6,108 bases of DNA from Clostridiales bacterium (GCA_012522255.1 JAAYKT010000119.1:1-6108); one strand, 5' to 3'. Shown: positions 1 through 6,108, counted from the first letter of the stretch. Made by a program: numbers and translations. The notes: a model not told the origin generated them from the letters alone.

Positions 1-720
1 GTAAAAAGTTTTGACCCTCCGTCAAGAGTTTGCGATGTTTTATTGACAAAGAGGGCTATACGAGGTATTTCACAAAGGGATGATGGAAGCATATTTATAG
101 TTGAGGCTTTGCCGATTATACAGAACGAGGATCTATCAGGTGCTATTCTGATTGCAAAAGATATTAATGCAATAGAAAAAGTGGAGGATACACAAGAGAA
201 TTATAGCGACTACCAAGGTGAGGACTACATAGAGTTCATAGGAAATGATTCGAAAATAACAGGGCTTAAAGAAAAAATCAATAAGATTGCCAAATCTGAT
301 TTAGCTGTGCTGATAACCGGTGAAACCGGCTCGGGGAAGGAACTTGTGGCAAGGTCTATTCATGCATGCAGCTATCGATCTGATGCTCCTTTTGTGGCTA
401 TTAACTGTTCTGCTTTATCCGCTAATTTAATAGAGAGTGAATTATTCGGGTATGATGACGGAGCTTTTACCGGGGCGAGAAAGGGAGGTAAAGCAGGTCT
501 GTTTGAAGTAGCCAATGGGGGCACCTTATTTTTGGATGAAATTGGGGACATGTCCCTGGATTTTCAACCCAAACTTTTGCGGGCTCTTGAAGACTTTTCT
601 ATAAGGAGAGTCGGTTCAAACAATAAGCGCTCCATAGATGTTCGCTTAATTGCTGCAACAAATAAGCGAATAGATGAGCTTTCTGCAGGAAAGTTCTTTA
701 GGAGGGATCTTTATTATAGA

Positions 721-723
721 TGA
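721..723 (+). other. In-frame TGA inside the AAA+ domain of the activator
   Basis: The TGA lies directly after the arginine-finger motif RRDLYYR. Both sides keep the same frame and family-typical sequence, so there is no indel. The upstream product would lack sensor II and the DNA-binding domain; the downstream part would lack the ATPase core. A substitution of TTA (Leu) is the simplest explanation. I saw no convincing selenocysteine-insertion hairpin just downstream. Confidence 0.9.
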
Positions 724-1146
724 TCCGGTGTTAATCTTCACGTAGCATCTTTAAGGCAAAGGAAGGATGATATCCCTATTTTAATAGGATATTTTGTAAA
801 AAAACTCAATGCGAATGCAGGGAGAATAGCAACAATATCGCCGTCTGCAATGTTTTATCTCATGGCCTATAGTTGGCCGGGCAATGTAAGGGAACTTAAA
901 AATACTGTTGAAAGCCTATTTTTTCTATGTGAAGGAGGTCTTATTAGAAAATCGGATCTTCCTGAGTATTTGATTAGATTCAAGGATGAATATAAGGTTG
1001 ATGATTCAAAACCTAATGTAAATTTAAGCAGTGGATTCGACGGGCGTAGAGAGTTGTTGCTTGATTACTTTAAAAGAAATGGCTATATAACTAATAAAAC
1101 ATACTGCGACTTAACAAAGGTAAATAGAGTCACAGCATATCGCGAT

Positions 1147-1180
1147 TTGTCAAGGTTTGTATCGGAAGGTATTTTGACAA
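1147..1180. promoter_or_regulatory. Possible upstream activator site: inverted repeat TTGTCAA-N20-TTGACAA
   Basis: Two perfectly inverted 7-base arms (1147-1153 and 1174-1180) sit near the 3' end of the activator gene. Their centre is about 125 bases upstream of the start expected from the -24/-12 promoter, which is the usual range for sigma-54 enhancer sites. The promoter is only 14 bases past the activator stop, so any upstream enhancer must lie inside this coding region. However, TTGACAA-like words occur elsewhere in the window, and the dyad may be chance. Confidence 0.18.
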
Positions 1181-1261
1181 TGATTGGCATGGGACGTTCG
1201 GTTAAGTATATAAATGCGAATAAAAGCGAAATGCAAAAAGATATTTAGTAAAGGATTTTCT

Positions 1262-1278
1262 TTGGCATAACTTTTGCG
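1262..1278 (+). promoter_or_regulatory. Sigma-54 (-24/-12) promoter for the hydrolase-TRAP operon
   Basis: The sequence TTGGCATAACTTTTGCG matches the sigma-54 consensus TTGGCAC-N5-TTGCA closely. The invariant GG (1264-1265) and GC (1276-1277) are exactly 12 bases apart. Transcription would start near 1289, giving a leader of about 94 bases before the hydrolase ATG. It lies directly downstream of a sigma-54 activator gene and upstream of the genes that activator would be expected to control. Confidence 0.85.
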
Positions 1279-1299
1279 TATATCATGTTATAGAAACAT

Positions 1300-1313
1300 T
1301 TTTAGCTCTAAAA
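1300..1313. repeat. Short palindrome TTTTAG-CT-CTAAAA in the operon leader
   Basis: Two perfect 6-base inverted arms flank a 2-base centre, about 11 bases downstream of the predicted transcription start. It could be an operator half-site pair. A 2-base centre is too small for a stable RNA hairpin with all six pairs. In this AT-rich spacer a chance palindrome is quite possible. Confidence 0.2.
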
Positions 1314-1370
1314 GGTATTGAAATATTTAATAAGGGGGTGAGGCAGCAGCAAAGTATTAACAGCAAAAAA

Positions 1371-1377
1371 AGGGGGG
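1371..1377 (+). promoter_or_regulatory. Ribosome binding site that fixes the hydrolase start at 1383
   Basis: The G-rich stretch AGGGGGG lies 5 bases before ATG 1383. The frame is also open from a GTG at 1338, but the G-run there directly abuts the GTG with no spacer. The extra 15 residues (polar, rich in Q, S and K) do not look like part of the family. The ATG at 1383 is therefore preferred. Confidence 0.65.
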
Positions 1378-1382
1378 AAATA

Positions 1383-2555
1383 ATGAAAGGGAAGTACAGA
1401 CAAAACGAAACATGGGTTCAGAATCAATTTGTTGGACAGTATGGAATTGAAGCCTTCATGAAAAATGCAAACATGGGTTTAGAAGAAAAAGGATTTAAAC
1501 ATGTGGACATAATGCGTGCCTCATCCCGTATAACCTGTATGAAATCAATGCCTAAAGCCTGGAATATAGTAGCGCAGCAACAGGATATGCTTGCCAGGGA
1601 GGCAGAAGAAAAAGGTCATGGGGCAACAGCAGGGGCTTTTTATCACAGGGCAGCTTTATATTATGGAAAAGCAGCTCTTTATCTTCATTCCGATGATGAT
1701 GTAAAGAAGCAAATGTATGATAACCTGGTCAGATGCTATACAAAAGCTATGAAACACTTCGATTATACGATTGAGAGAGTGGTCCTTCCTTTTGGTGAAT
1801 ACAATCTGTATGGTATATTGCATGTTCCAAAGGATGTTAAGGAACCATTGCCCGCAGTTTTAGCTAATCCGGGTATGGATATGATTAAAGAAGACTATCC
1901 GAATCTCAGCGATAACTTTTATATCAAAAGAAATATGGTTGCTTTGGTAATTGACGGTCCCGGATGGGGTGAAACACGAGTTCATGGTTGTAAGTTTACC
2001 GAGGAGGATTATGTTAAGGCAGGCAAGCTGTTTATAGATTATTTATGCGAAAGGCCGGAGGTTAATCCAGATCAAATTGGTGTTTTTGGCGGAAGCATGG
2101 GTTCTTATACTGCCCCAATGATAGCTGCTTATGACGATAGGGTGAAAGGCATTGCTACATTGCTTGGTGCTTTTACCAGCTTTGAATATTTAATGCATTC
2201 TGTGCAGCCGGGTTTGCGTAATAAGTGGAAGTATATGACAGGGGTATATGACGATGATGAGTTTGACGAAATGATAGGAAAGTCTTCCTTGGCTAAAATT
2301 TCTGATAGAATAAAAGTGCCTATGCTGGTATCAGCCGGTGAATTTGATGAAATGTCACCATTAGAAATGACAATGGGTTTTTATAACATGCTGAGCTGTC
2401 CTAAAGAATTATGGATAGCAGAAGATGAACATCATTCATGTGCCGGTATGTATCATGAATTGTTTGCCTGGTCTTTTGACTGGTTAAGGGATGTTCTAAC
2501 CAAAGGTTTACCTGCCGACCACGCGGTCGAAAAGTTGATTCCCTCAAGAAGATAG
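1383..2555 (+). CDS. Alpha/beta hydrolase with N-terminal helical domain (FrsA / 2,6-dihydroxypseudooxynicotine hydrolase-like)
   Basis: A 390-residue cytoplasmic serine hydrolase with no signal peptide. Residues 1-125 form a helical cap-like domain with the pattern GAFYHRAALYYGKAALYLH (85-102 region), seen in the family that includes the nicotine-pathway C-C hydrolase of Arthrobacter. A short strand region (about 131-150) leads into the alpha/beta hydrolase core. The nucleophile is Ser238 in GGSMG, the likely acid is Asp322 in GEFDEMSP, and the likely base is His350 or His351 in DEHHSCAG, so the triad looks complete. The oxyanion region is probably NPGMD (162-166). Relatives cleave C-C, ester or amide bonds; the substrate cannot be read from sequence. 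It is the first gene after the sigma-54 promoter and only 27 bases ahead of dctP, so it probably processes the compound imported by the TRAP system or a downstream product. Confidence 0.88.
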   Translation: MKGKYRQNETWVQNQFVGQYGIEAFMKNANMGLEEKGFKHVDIMRASSRITCMKSMPKAWNIVAQQQDMLAREAEEKGHGATAGAFYHRAALYYGKAALYLHSDDDVKKQMYDNLVRCYTKAMKHFDYTIERVVLPFGEYNLYGILHVPKDVKEPLPAVLANPGMDMIKEDYPNLSDNFYIKRNMVALVIDGPGWGETRVHGCKFTEEDYVKAGKLFIDYLCERPEVNPDQIGVFGGSMGSYTAPMIAAYDDRVKGIATLLGAFTSFEYLMHSVQPGLRNKWKYMTGVYDDDEFDEMIGKSSLAKISDRIKVPMLVSAGEFDEMSPLEMTMGFYNMLSCPKELWIAEDEHHSCAGMYHELFAWSFDWLRDVLTKGLPADHAVEKLIPSRR

Positions 2556-2582
2556 AATTATATTTTGAAAGGAAGTAAGTAA

Positions 2583-3653
2583 ATGAAGAGTAAAAGAAGA
2601 ATTGCCATAATAGCGATGGTTTTAGTACTTGCAATGGTACTGGGAGCATGTGGTTCCGGTAACCAGCAGGGAACTGAGCCCCCGGTGGAAAGTAATGAAT
2701 CAGAAGATTACGAAGAAACAACAATTATATTTGCACACTCAGCTCCGGTAACGGATGCAAGACATGTAGGTGTAGAAGCTTTTAAGGAATATGTTGAAAA
2801 AACTTCAGGCGGAAAAGTAAAAGTTGATATTTTTCCGGGCGGACAGTTGGGAGACACCCGTTCAATCGTTGAAGCAACTCAAACTGGAGGAATCCATATC
2901 AGTTTGATGCCGCCTTCAAACATCGCAGGTTTCAATCCGCTGCTTGCTATAGCTGACGTTCCTTATCTTTTACCCGGGAACCTGGAGCAAGCAAGAGAGG
3001 TTATAGCCGGACCCGCAGGTCAGGCACTGTTGGATACAATGGAAGACTATGGTATGGTAGGCCTTGTATTTTTACCTGACTTATATAAAGCATTTACAGC
3101 AAATAAACCTATTTTGTCTCCTGCAGACCTTAAAGGACTTAAACTTCGTGTTATGCAATCACCTATATTAATAAAAATGATGGAGGCATGGGGCGCAAGC
3201 GGACTTACTATAGATTACGGCGAAACATTTACTGCACTGCAAACAGGTGCTATTGATGCTCAGGAGGCAGGGGTCGGAGCCGGTATCTACAACATGAAAT
3301 TTTATGAGGTACAGGACTATATGATGCTTTCAAATCACATTCTGGGAATGCAAATGATATTTGCAAATAAAGAATGGTTTGACGGTCTTAATCCGGCAAC
3401 ACAAAAACTTATTAAAGATGGAAGCATGGCAGCTCATGATGCACACAAAGAGGCAAGACTAAAAACTGAAGAAAATGCTTTAAAAGCAATTGAAGAACAC
3501 GGAACTAAAATAATCGAATTGACTGAAGAACAGATGAAATCACTGTCAGATGCGGCAAAACAACCTTGTCTTGATTATTTTGTTGAAACTAACGGAGCAA
3601 AAGGACAAGCATTAGTAGATATATTTGACGAAGAACTGAATAAGCTGAAATAG
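2583..3653 (+). CDS. dctP: TRAP transporter substrate-binding lipoprotein, DctP family
   Basis: A 356-residue extracytoplasmic binding protein that captures a small organic acid and delivers it to the DctQM membrane complex. A basic N-terminus and hydrophobic stretch end in the lipobox LGAC, with Cys23 as the predicted lipidated residue, so it is anchored to the outer face of the membrane as expected in a Gram-positive cell. A low-complexity acidic linker (about 24-45) precedes the folded domain. Family hallmarks are FPGGQLGD (84-91), LKGLKLRVMQSP (183-194) with Arg189 expected to bind the ligand carboxylate, FTALQTGAIDAQE (216-228) and YEVQDY (241-246). Where most relatives read GQENP, this protein reads AQEAG (226-230), so the usual ligand-side Asn is missing. 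This may mean an unusual substrate. An AAAGGA motif at 2568-2573 supports the ATG at 2583. It is co-transcribed with the upstream hydrolase. Confidence 0.95.
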   Translation: MKSKRRIAIIAMVLVLAMVLGACGSGNQQGTEPPVESNESEDYEETTIIFAHSAPVTDARHVGVEAFKEYVEKTSGGKVKVDIFPGGQLGDTRSIVEATQTGGIHISLMPPSNIAGFNPLLAIADVPYLLPGNLEQAREVIAGPAGQALLDTMEDYGMVGLVFLPDLYKAFTANKPILSPADLKGLKLRVMQSPILIKMMEAWGASGLTIDYGETFTALQTGAIDAQEAGVGAGIYNMKFYEVQDYMMLSNHILGMQMIFANKEWFDGLNPATQKLIKDGSMAAHDAHKEARLKTEENALKAIEEHGTKIIELTEEQMKSLSDAAKQPCLDYFVETNGAKGQALVDIFDEELNKLK

Positions 3654-3668
3654 TTTTAATAGTACCGG

Positions 3669-3706
3669 TTTGTTGAAATGGGGATTTAATTCCCCGTTTC
3701 GGCAAA
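3669..3706 (+). promoter_or_regulatory. Strong intercistronic RNA hairpin between dctP and dctQ
   Basis: Bases 3669-3684 pair with 3691-3706 over 16 uninterrupted pairs around a 6-base loop TTTAAT. Three pairs are G-U, so the full stem forms only in the + strand RNA; on the opposite strand these would be A-C mismatches. The core is GGGGA/TCCCC. No T-run follows (the next bases are TAAATGCAAG), so it is not a standard intrinsic terminator. It most likely protects the 3' end of the dctP message or acts as a partial terminator, making binding protein more abundant than the membrane subunits. The rest of the 119-base spacer holds only the dctQ ribosome binding site. Confidence 0.75.
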
Positions 3707-3772
3707 TAAATGCAAGTTATTACAGTATGAAGATGAAGTTATATATTTTGATTAGCTTGGAGGTTTAGCATT

Positions 3773-4318
3773 ATGGAGGTCATTGTCAAAGGTTTAAAAA
3801 AATTTGACAGCTCCCTGGAATTATTTGAGAAATGGTTTAGCGGAATAGGTTTCTTATTAATTACTGTATTGGTATTAGCCGGGGTTTTTCTTAGGACAAT
3901 ATTCAGTTTTACGTTTCCATGGTTAGAAGAATTCTGTCAGTATCTGATGGTTTGGATAGTGTGTATCGGTTGCGTATTAAGCGTAAAAAATAATGAGCAC
4001 GTAGGCGTGGATGTGATATTTTCCGTCCTGCCTAAAAGGTTCCTAAAAGTTTATAGAGCATTTTTAGCTATAGTCTGTGCTGTATTTTTAGTTTTCTTCA
4101 CACAGTTTTCCATTAATCTTATGTTAAAGGTACAAAAAACCGGACAAACAAGTATTTCCATGCCTTGGTTACAAATGTATGTACTATATGTAGGCCTTGT
4201 AGTTGGCAATATTCTCTTAATTTATGAATATATAAAATTGTTTATTGTTTTAGTAAAAGATTTAATTGTAGGTAAAAAAGATGACAAGATGATATTGCGT
4301 GAGGTAGAAGGGAGGTAA
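3773..4318 (+). CDS. dctQ: TRAP transporter small membrane subunit, DctQ family
   Basis: A 181-residue integral membrane protein, the usual size for a separate DctQ. Four hydrophobic segments are visible at about residues 23-41, 54-70, 93-116 and 131-152. The family signature is present between the first two helices and after: FPWLEEFCQYLMVW (48-61), where Trp50 and Glu52-53 sit in the conserved position, and NNEHVGVD (73-80). The C-terminal tail is charged (KKDDK) and presumably cytoplasmic. DctQ pairs with DctM to form the ion-gradient-driven permease that accepts ligand from DctP. GGAGG at 3759-3763 lies 9 bases before the ATG. The gene follows the dctP hairpin and is separated by only 5 bases from dctM, so the two are translated together. 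Confidence 0.93.
   Translation: MEVIVKGLKKFDSSLELFEKWFSGIGFLLITVLVLAGVFLRTIFSFTFPWLEEFCQYLMVWIVCIGCVLSVKNNEHVGVDVIFSVLPKRFLKVYRAFLAIVCAVFLVFFTQFSINLMLKVQKTGQTSISMPWLQMYVLYVGLVVGNILLIYEYIKLFIVLVKDLIVGKKDDKMILREVEGR
4311..4315 (+). promoter_or_regulatory. dctM ribosome binding site embedded at the end of dctQ
   Basis: GGAGG lies inside the last sense codons of dctQ, directly before its TAA stop at 4316-4318 and 8 bases before ATG 4324. This arrangement suggests coupled translation, which would keep the two permease subunits in matched amounts. Confidence 0.8.
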
Positions 4319-4323
4319 CAAAT

Positions 4324-5595
4324 ATGACTGCAACGGTTTTTATAATTTCTTTACTGGTAGTGTTAGCTACAGGCATACCTATATTTATAGCAATGATGTT
4401 GCCAAGTTCCTTTTACCTTGTTAAAGAATTAAGCATGCAGGGTTATTTAATTGCTCAATCCTATGCAGGAGGCCTTAATAAGTATACACTGCTATGTGTG
4501 CCCTTCTTTACTCTGGCAGCATCAATTATGGGAAGAGGGCAAATAGGACCCCGATTGTTAAAATTCGCAAAAAACCTGGTCGGACATATGTATGGAGGTT
4601 TTGCTCTTGCCACAATTGTAACATGTGTTATTATCGGTGCAATATCAGGTGCATCTGTTGCAGGGATTTTAATTATAGGTGCCCTTGTATATAAAGAGAT
4701 GCTTGACAATGGCTATGATAAGAGGTTTAGTGCGGGTTTGATAACATCTACCAGTGCTGTGGGAATGTTGATACCGCCAAGTATCTGTTTTTTGATTTTT
4801 GCAATGAATACAAATACATCTGTGACAAAGCTATTTCTTTCAGGAGTTGGTTCGGGTTTAACATGGGGTGTGGTTTTTGCAATATACAGTTACATTCACG
4901 CAAGGGTTAAGAAAATTCCAAGAACTCCTCGTCCCACTATTAAAGAGATACTCAAAAGCACAAAAGAAGCGGGATGGTCACTCGGTCTTCCGTTGATTAT
5001 AATAGGCGGCATGTACTCCGGCAAATTTAGTCCAACTGAGGCTGCAGCAGTATCCGCCGGATATGCGTTACTGGTTGAGATGTTTGTGTACAAGGACCTG
5101 GGTGTTAAAGATTTTATGGAAATGTTAGCCGATTGTTCCAAAACAACAGCTACTGTTTATATATTACTTGCAGCAGGGCAGGTTCTTGCCTATACAATGA
5201 CTTTGGCTAAGATCCCTCAGCTTATGTCGGGACTTTTGGGGACAACTTCTCCTATTGCCGTGCTATTGGTTATTAATCTGTTGTTCTTAATTGCAGGTAT
5301 GTTTATGGGTGCAGGTTCAGCTATAGTTATTATCATTCCAATGGTGTTTTCTTTAGCCATGAATGCAGGCATAGATCCGATACATTTAGGAAACGTTGTT
5401 ACAACGAACCTTGCAATCGGTATGTCCACGCCGCCATTTGGACAAAACCTGTTCGTTACATGCAAAGCATTAAAGATGGACTTTGCGGAAGTCGTAAGAT
5501 CTACAATGCCTTTTATATTACTCAGTTTATTGGTATTGGCGTTGGTAACCTTTATTCCTGCTATATCCACATACTTACCTAACTTGGTGAAATAA
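4324..5595 (+). CDS. dctM: TRAP transporter large membrane subunit, DctM family
   Basis: A 423-residue integral membrane protein at the normal family length of about 425. It forms the transport channel that moves the DctP-delivered substrate into the cell with a sodium or proton gradient. It has many hydrophobic segments across its length. Recognisable motifs are the N-terminal PIFIAMMLPSS region (19-29), CVPFFTLAASIMGRG (58-72), GAISGASVAGILIIGAL (104-120), SAVGMLIPPSI (144-154), GKFSPTEAAAVSAGYAL (233-249), and the C-terminal repeat-half motifs GSAIVIIIPM and STPPFGQNLFV (368-378). No truncation or frameshift is visible. The usual three-gene dctPQM order is preserved. After the TAA, an AT-rich spacer of 121 bases separates it from the next gene. 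Confidence 0.96.
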   Translation: MTATVFIISLLVVLATGIPIFIAMMLPSSFYLVKELSMQGYLIAQSYAGGLNKYTLLCVPFFTLAASIMGRGQIGPRLLKFAKNLVGHMYGGFALATIVTCVIIGAISGASVAGILIIGALVYKEMLDNGYDKRFSAGLITSTSAVGMLIPPSICFLIFAMNTNTSVTKLFLSGVGSGLTWGVVFAIYSYIHARVKKIPRTPRPTIKEILKSTKEAGWSLGLPLIIIGGMYSGKFSPTEAAAVSAGYALLVEMFVYKDLGVKDFMEMLADCSKTTATVYILLAAGQVLAYTMTLAKIPQLMSGLLGTTSPIAVLLVINLLFLIAGMFMGAGSAIVIIIPMVFSLAMNAGIDPIHLGNVVTTNLAIGMSTPPFGQNLFVTCKALKMDFAEVVRSTMPFILLSLLVLALVTFIPAISTYLPNLVK

Positions 5596-5629
5596 ATAGA
5601 ATTCTTATATCAGAATATTAGTCATATTT

Positions 5630-5658
5630 TTGAACAAATAGTAGAATTTAAGAATAAT
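5630..5658 (+). promoter_or_regulatory. Possible housekeeping-type promoter ahead of the cysteine hydrolase gene
   Basis: TTGAAC (5630-5635) and AATAAT (5653-5658) resemble -35 and -10 boxes and are separated by exactly 17 bases. The match is four of six and five of six. The spacer is very AT-rich, so chance matches are easy. If real, the last gene could be expressed independently of sigma-54. I see no terminator between dctM and this site, so read-through is equally possible. Confidence 0.3.
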
Positions 5659-5699
5659 GTCTTTGAAAAACTTAATAAAAATAAAAAATTACATTTAAG

Positions 5700-5708
5700 A
5701 AGGAGAGG
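5700..5708 (+). promoter_or_regulatory. Ribosome binding site of the cysteine hydrolase gene
   Basis: AAGGAGAGG ends 8 bases before ATG 5717. It fixes the start of a gene whose stop lies beyond the window. The 5596-5699 stretch before it is AT-rich and holds no open reading frame that I can support. Confidence 0.75.
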
Positions 5709-5716
5709 CGCTTTTA

Positions 5717-6108
5717 ATGGATTTTACAAAATCAGCATTAGTAGTAGTAGATATCAATAGGATACATTTCGATGTAGATATGAAAATATTACCCGTTTCA
5801 AAAGAAGATGCAGACAGGGTAATAAAAAATGTATCGGAAGTAGTTATACCGGCTTTTAGAAAACACAATCGCCCTATTATTTTTATAACGACTGCTCATA
5901 AACATAACCCGGTTACCGGTTTTCCAATGTGTCTTAACAATCCCCTATGGAAATATCAGTATGAACAGAAGTCTGTTACGGGTGTCGGTCATAAACGTAA
6001 ATTAGTGGGTGTTCCGGGTTCAAAGGCGGTAGAAATAATGCCGCAAATGGATGTTCAACCTACTGATCATGTTGTTGTTAAGCAAAGATACAGCCCTTTT
6101 ATAGCAAC
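5717..6108 (+). CDS. Cysteine hydrolase of the isochorismatase fold, 3'-truncated by the window
   Basis: The frame runs open for 130 codons to the right edge, so the C-terminal part is missing. The N-terminus SALVVVDIN has the catalytic Asp12 on the first strand, as in isochorismatases, nicotinamidases and N-carbamoylsarcosine amidases. RPIIFITTAH (52-61) is the second core strand, and VVVKQRYSPF (119-128) carries the expected catalytic Lys122. The nucleophilic Cys normally lies about 35-45 residues further on and is not in this window, so the triad cannot be completed here. Most relatives in bacterial catabolic loci cleave amide or carbamoyl C-N bonds. Its place after a TRAP system and in line with an alpha/beta hydrolase suggests a role in breaking down the imported compound, but the exact substrate is unknown. 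I did not assign a finer subfamily. Confidence 0.88.
   Translation, partial: MDFTKSALVVVDINRIHFDVDMKILPVSKEDADRVIKNVSEVVIPAFRKHNRPIIFITTAHKHNPVTGFPMCLNNPLWKYQYEQKSVTGVGHKRKLVGVPGSKAVEIMPQMDVQPTDHVVVKQRYSPFIA

Larger units (their letters stand above)
1..1248 (+). pseudogene. Sigma-54-dependent transcriptional activator (PAS-AAA+-winged helix), 5'-truncated by the window and interrupted by an in-frame TGA
   Basis: This is an enhancer-binding protein that would use ATP hydrolysis to open sigma-54 RNA polymerase promoters. The frame is open from base 1, so the true start lies upstream. Codons 1-55 resemble the end of a PAS sensor domain. The AAA+ domain follows, with Walker A GETGSGKE (codons 107-114), the sigma-54 contact loop GAFTGA (154-159), Walker B TLFLDE (175-180), sensor I RLIAATN (215-221), the arginine-finger region RRDLYYR (234-240) and sensor II WPGNVREL (292-299). 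Codon 241 is TGA, where the family nearly always has Leu (DLYYRL); a single TTA-to-TGA change would explain it. Reading continues in the same frame with normal family sequence (SGVNLHV, then RQRKDDIP). The C-terminus (about codons 355-403) is a winged helix-turn-helix rather than the usual Fis-type helix. ATG 850 has no visible ribosome binding site, so restart there is unlikely. A sequencing error or recoding of the TGA are alternatives to a true pseudogene. Confidence 0.85.

Noticed and set aside
721..775. Selenocysteine-insertion hairpin after the in-frame TGA
   Set aside because: Only a four-pair stem (CTTT/AAAG) and a three-pair GTG/CAC stem could be found by eye, and the codon aligns with a conserved Leu rather than a Cys.
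850..1248. A separate 132-residue gene starting at ATG 850
   Set aside because: It is in frame with the upstream activator, begins inside the AAA+ domain before WPGNVREL, and lacks a ribosome binding site. It is the 3' part of the interrupted gene.
1338..1382. A GTG start that would extend the alpha/beta hydrolase by 15 residues
   Set aside because: The G-rich run before it has no spacer to the GTG, while ATG 1383 has a proper ribosome binding site. The extra residues look like untranslated leader.
2514..2527. Small hairpin CGACC-ACGC-GGTCG near the end of the hydrolase gene as a terminator
   Set aside because: The stem is only five pairs, lies within coding sequence and has no following T-run.
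2401..2724. A 107-codon minus-strand open frame
   Set aside because: It spans the end of the hydrolase gene and the start of dctP on the opposite strand, has no recognisable protein features and is best read as a shadow.
4461..5570. Several short open frames, mostly on the minus strand, inside dctM
   Set aside because: All lie within a full-length, clearly conserved DctM coding frame and resemble antisense or off-frame shadows of its hydrophobic codons.
5602..5618. Inverted repeat ATTCT-TATATC-AGAAT after dctM as a terminator
   Set aside because: Five A/T-dominated pairs are too weak and no T-run follows in a suitable position. Chance is likely in this AT-rich spacer.

Overview
The window looks like a catabolic and uptake locus from a low-GC, Gram-positive anaerobe, most likely a Clostridia-type Firmicute. 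The evidence is the AT-rich sequence, strong GGAGG-type ribosome binding sites, a lipoprotein-type solute-binding protein, tight same-strand gene packing and a sigma-54 control circuit. I cannot name a species. All genes are on the + strand.

Layout. Positions 1-1248 hold the 3' part of a sigma-54-dependent activator gene (PAS remnant, AAA+ domain, C-terminal winged helix). It is interrupted by one in-frame TGA at 721-723. Fourteen bases after its stop lies a very good -24/-12 (sigma-54) promoter at 1262-1278. This promoter faces an apparent operon: an alpha/beta hydrolase with an N-terminal helical domain (1383-2555), a TRAP transporter binding lipoprotein DctP (2583-3653), the small membrane subunit DctQ (3773-4318) and the large membrane subunit DctM (4324-5595). 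A cysteine hydrolase of the isochorismatase fold starts at 5717 and runs off the right edge.

How it probably works (inference). A PAS-type activator senses a signal and switches on the sigma-54 promoter. The TRAP system imports a small, probably carboxylate-bearing substrate using an ion gradient. The two hydrolases then cleave C-C, ester or amide bonds in the substrate or its products. A strong intercistronic hairpin (3669-3706) between dctP and dctQ probably makes the binding protein more abundant than the membrane subunits.

The main oddities are the nonsense codon in an otherwise intact activator, the non-Fis DNA-binding domain of that activator, the hairpin, and a DctP that lacks the usual Asn in its ligand-site motif. 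I see no RNA genes, CRISPR arrays, insertion sequences or phage genes. The three spacers (1249-1382, 3654-3772, 5596-5716) are all shorter than 150 bases and their contents are described in the features.
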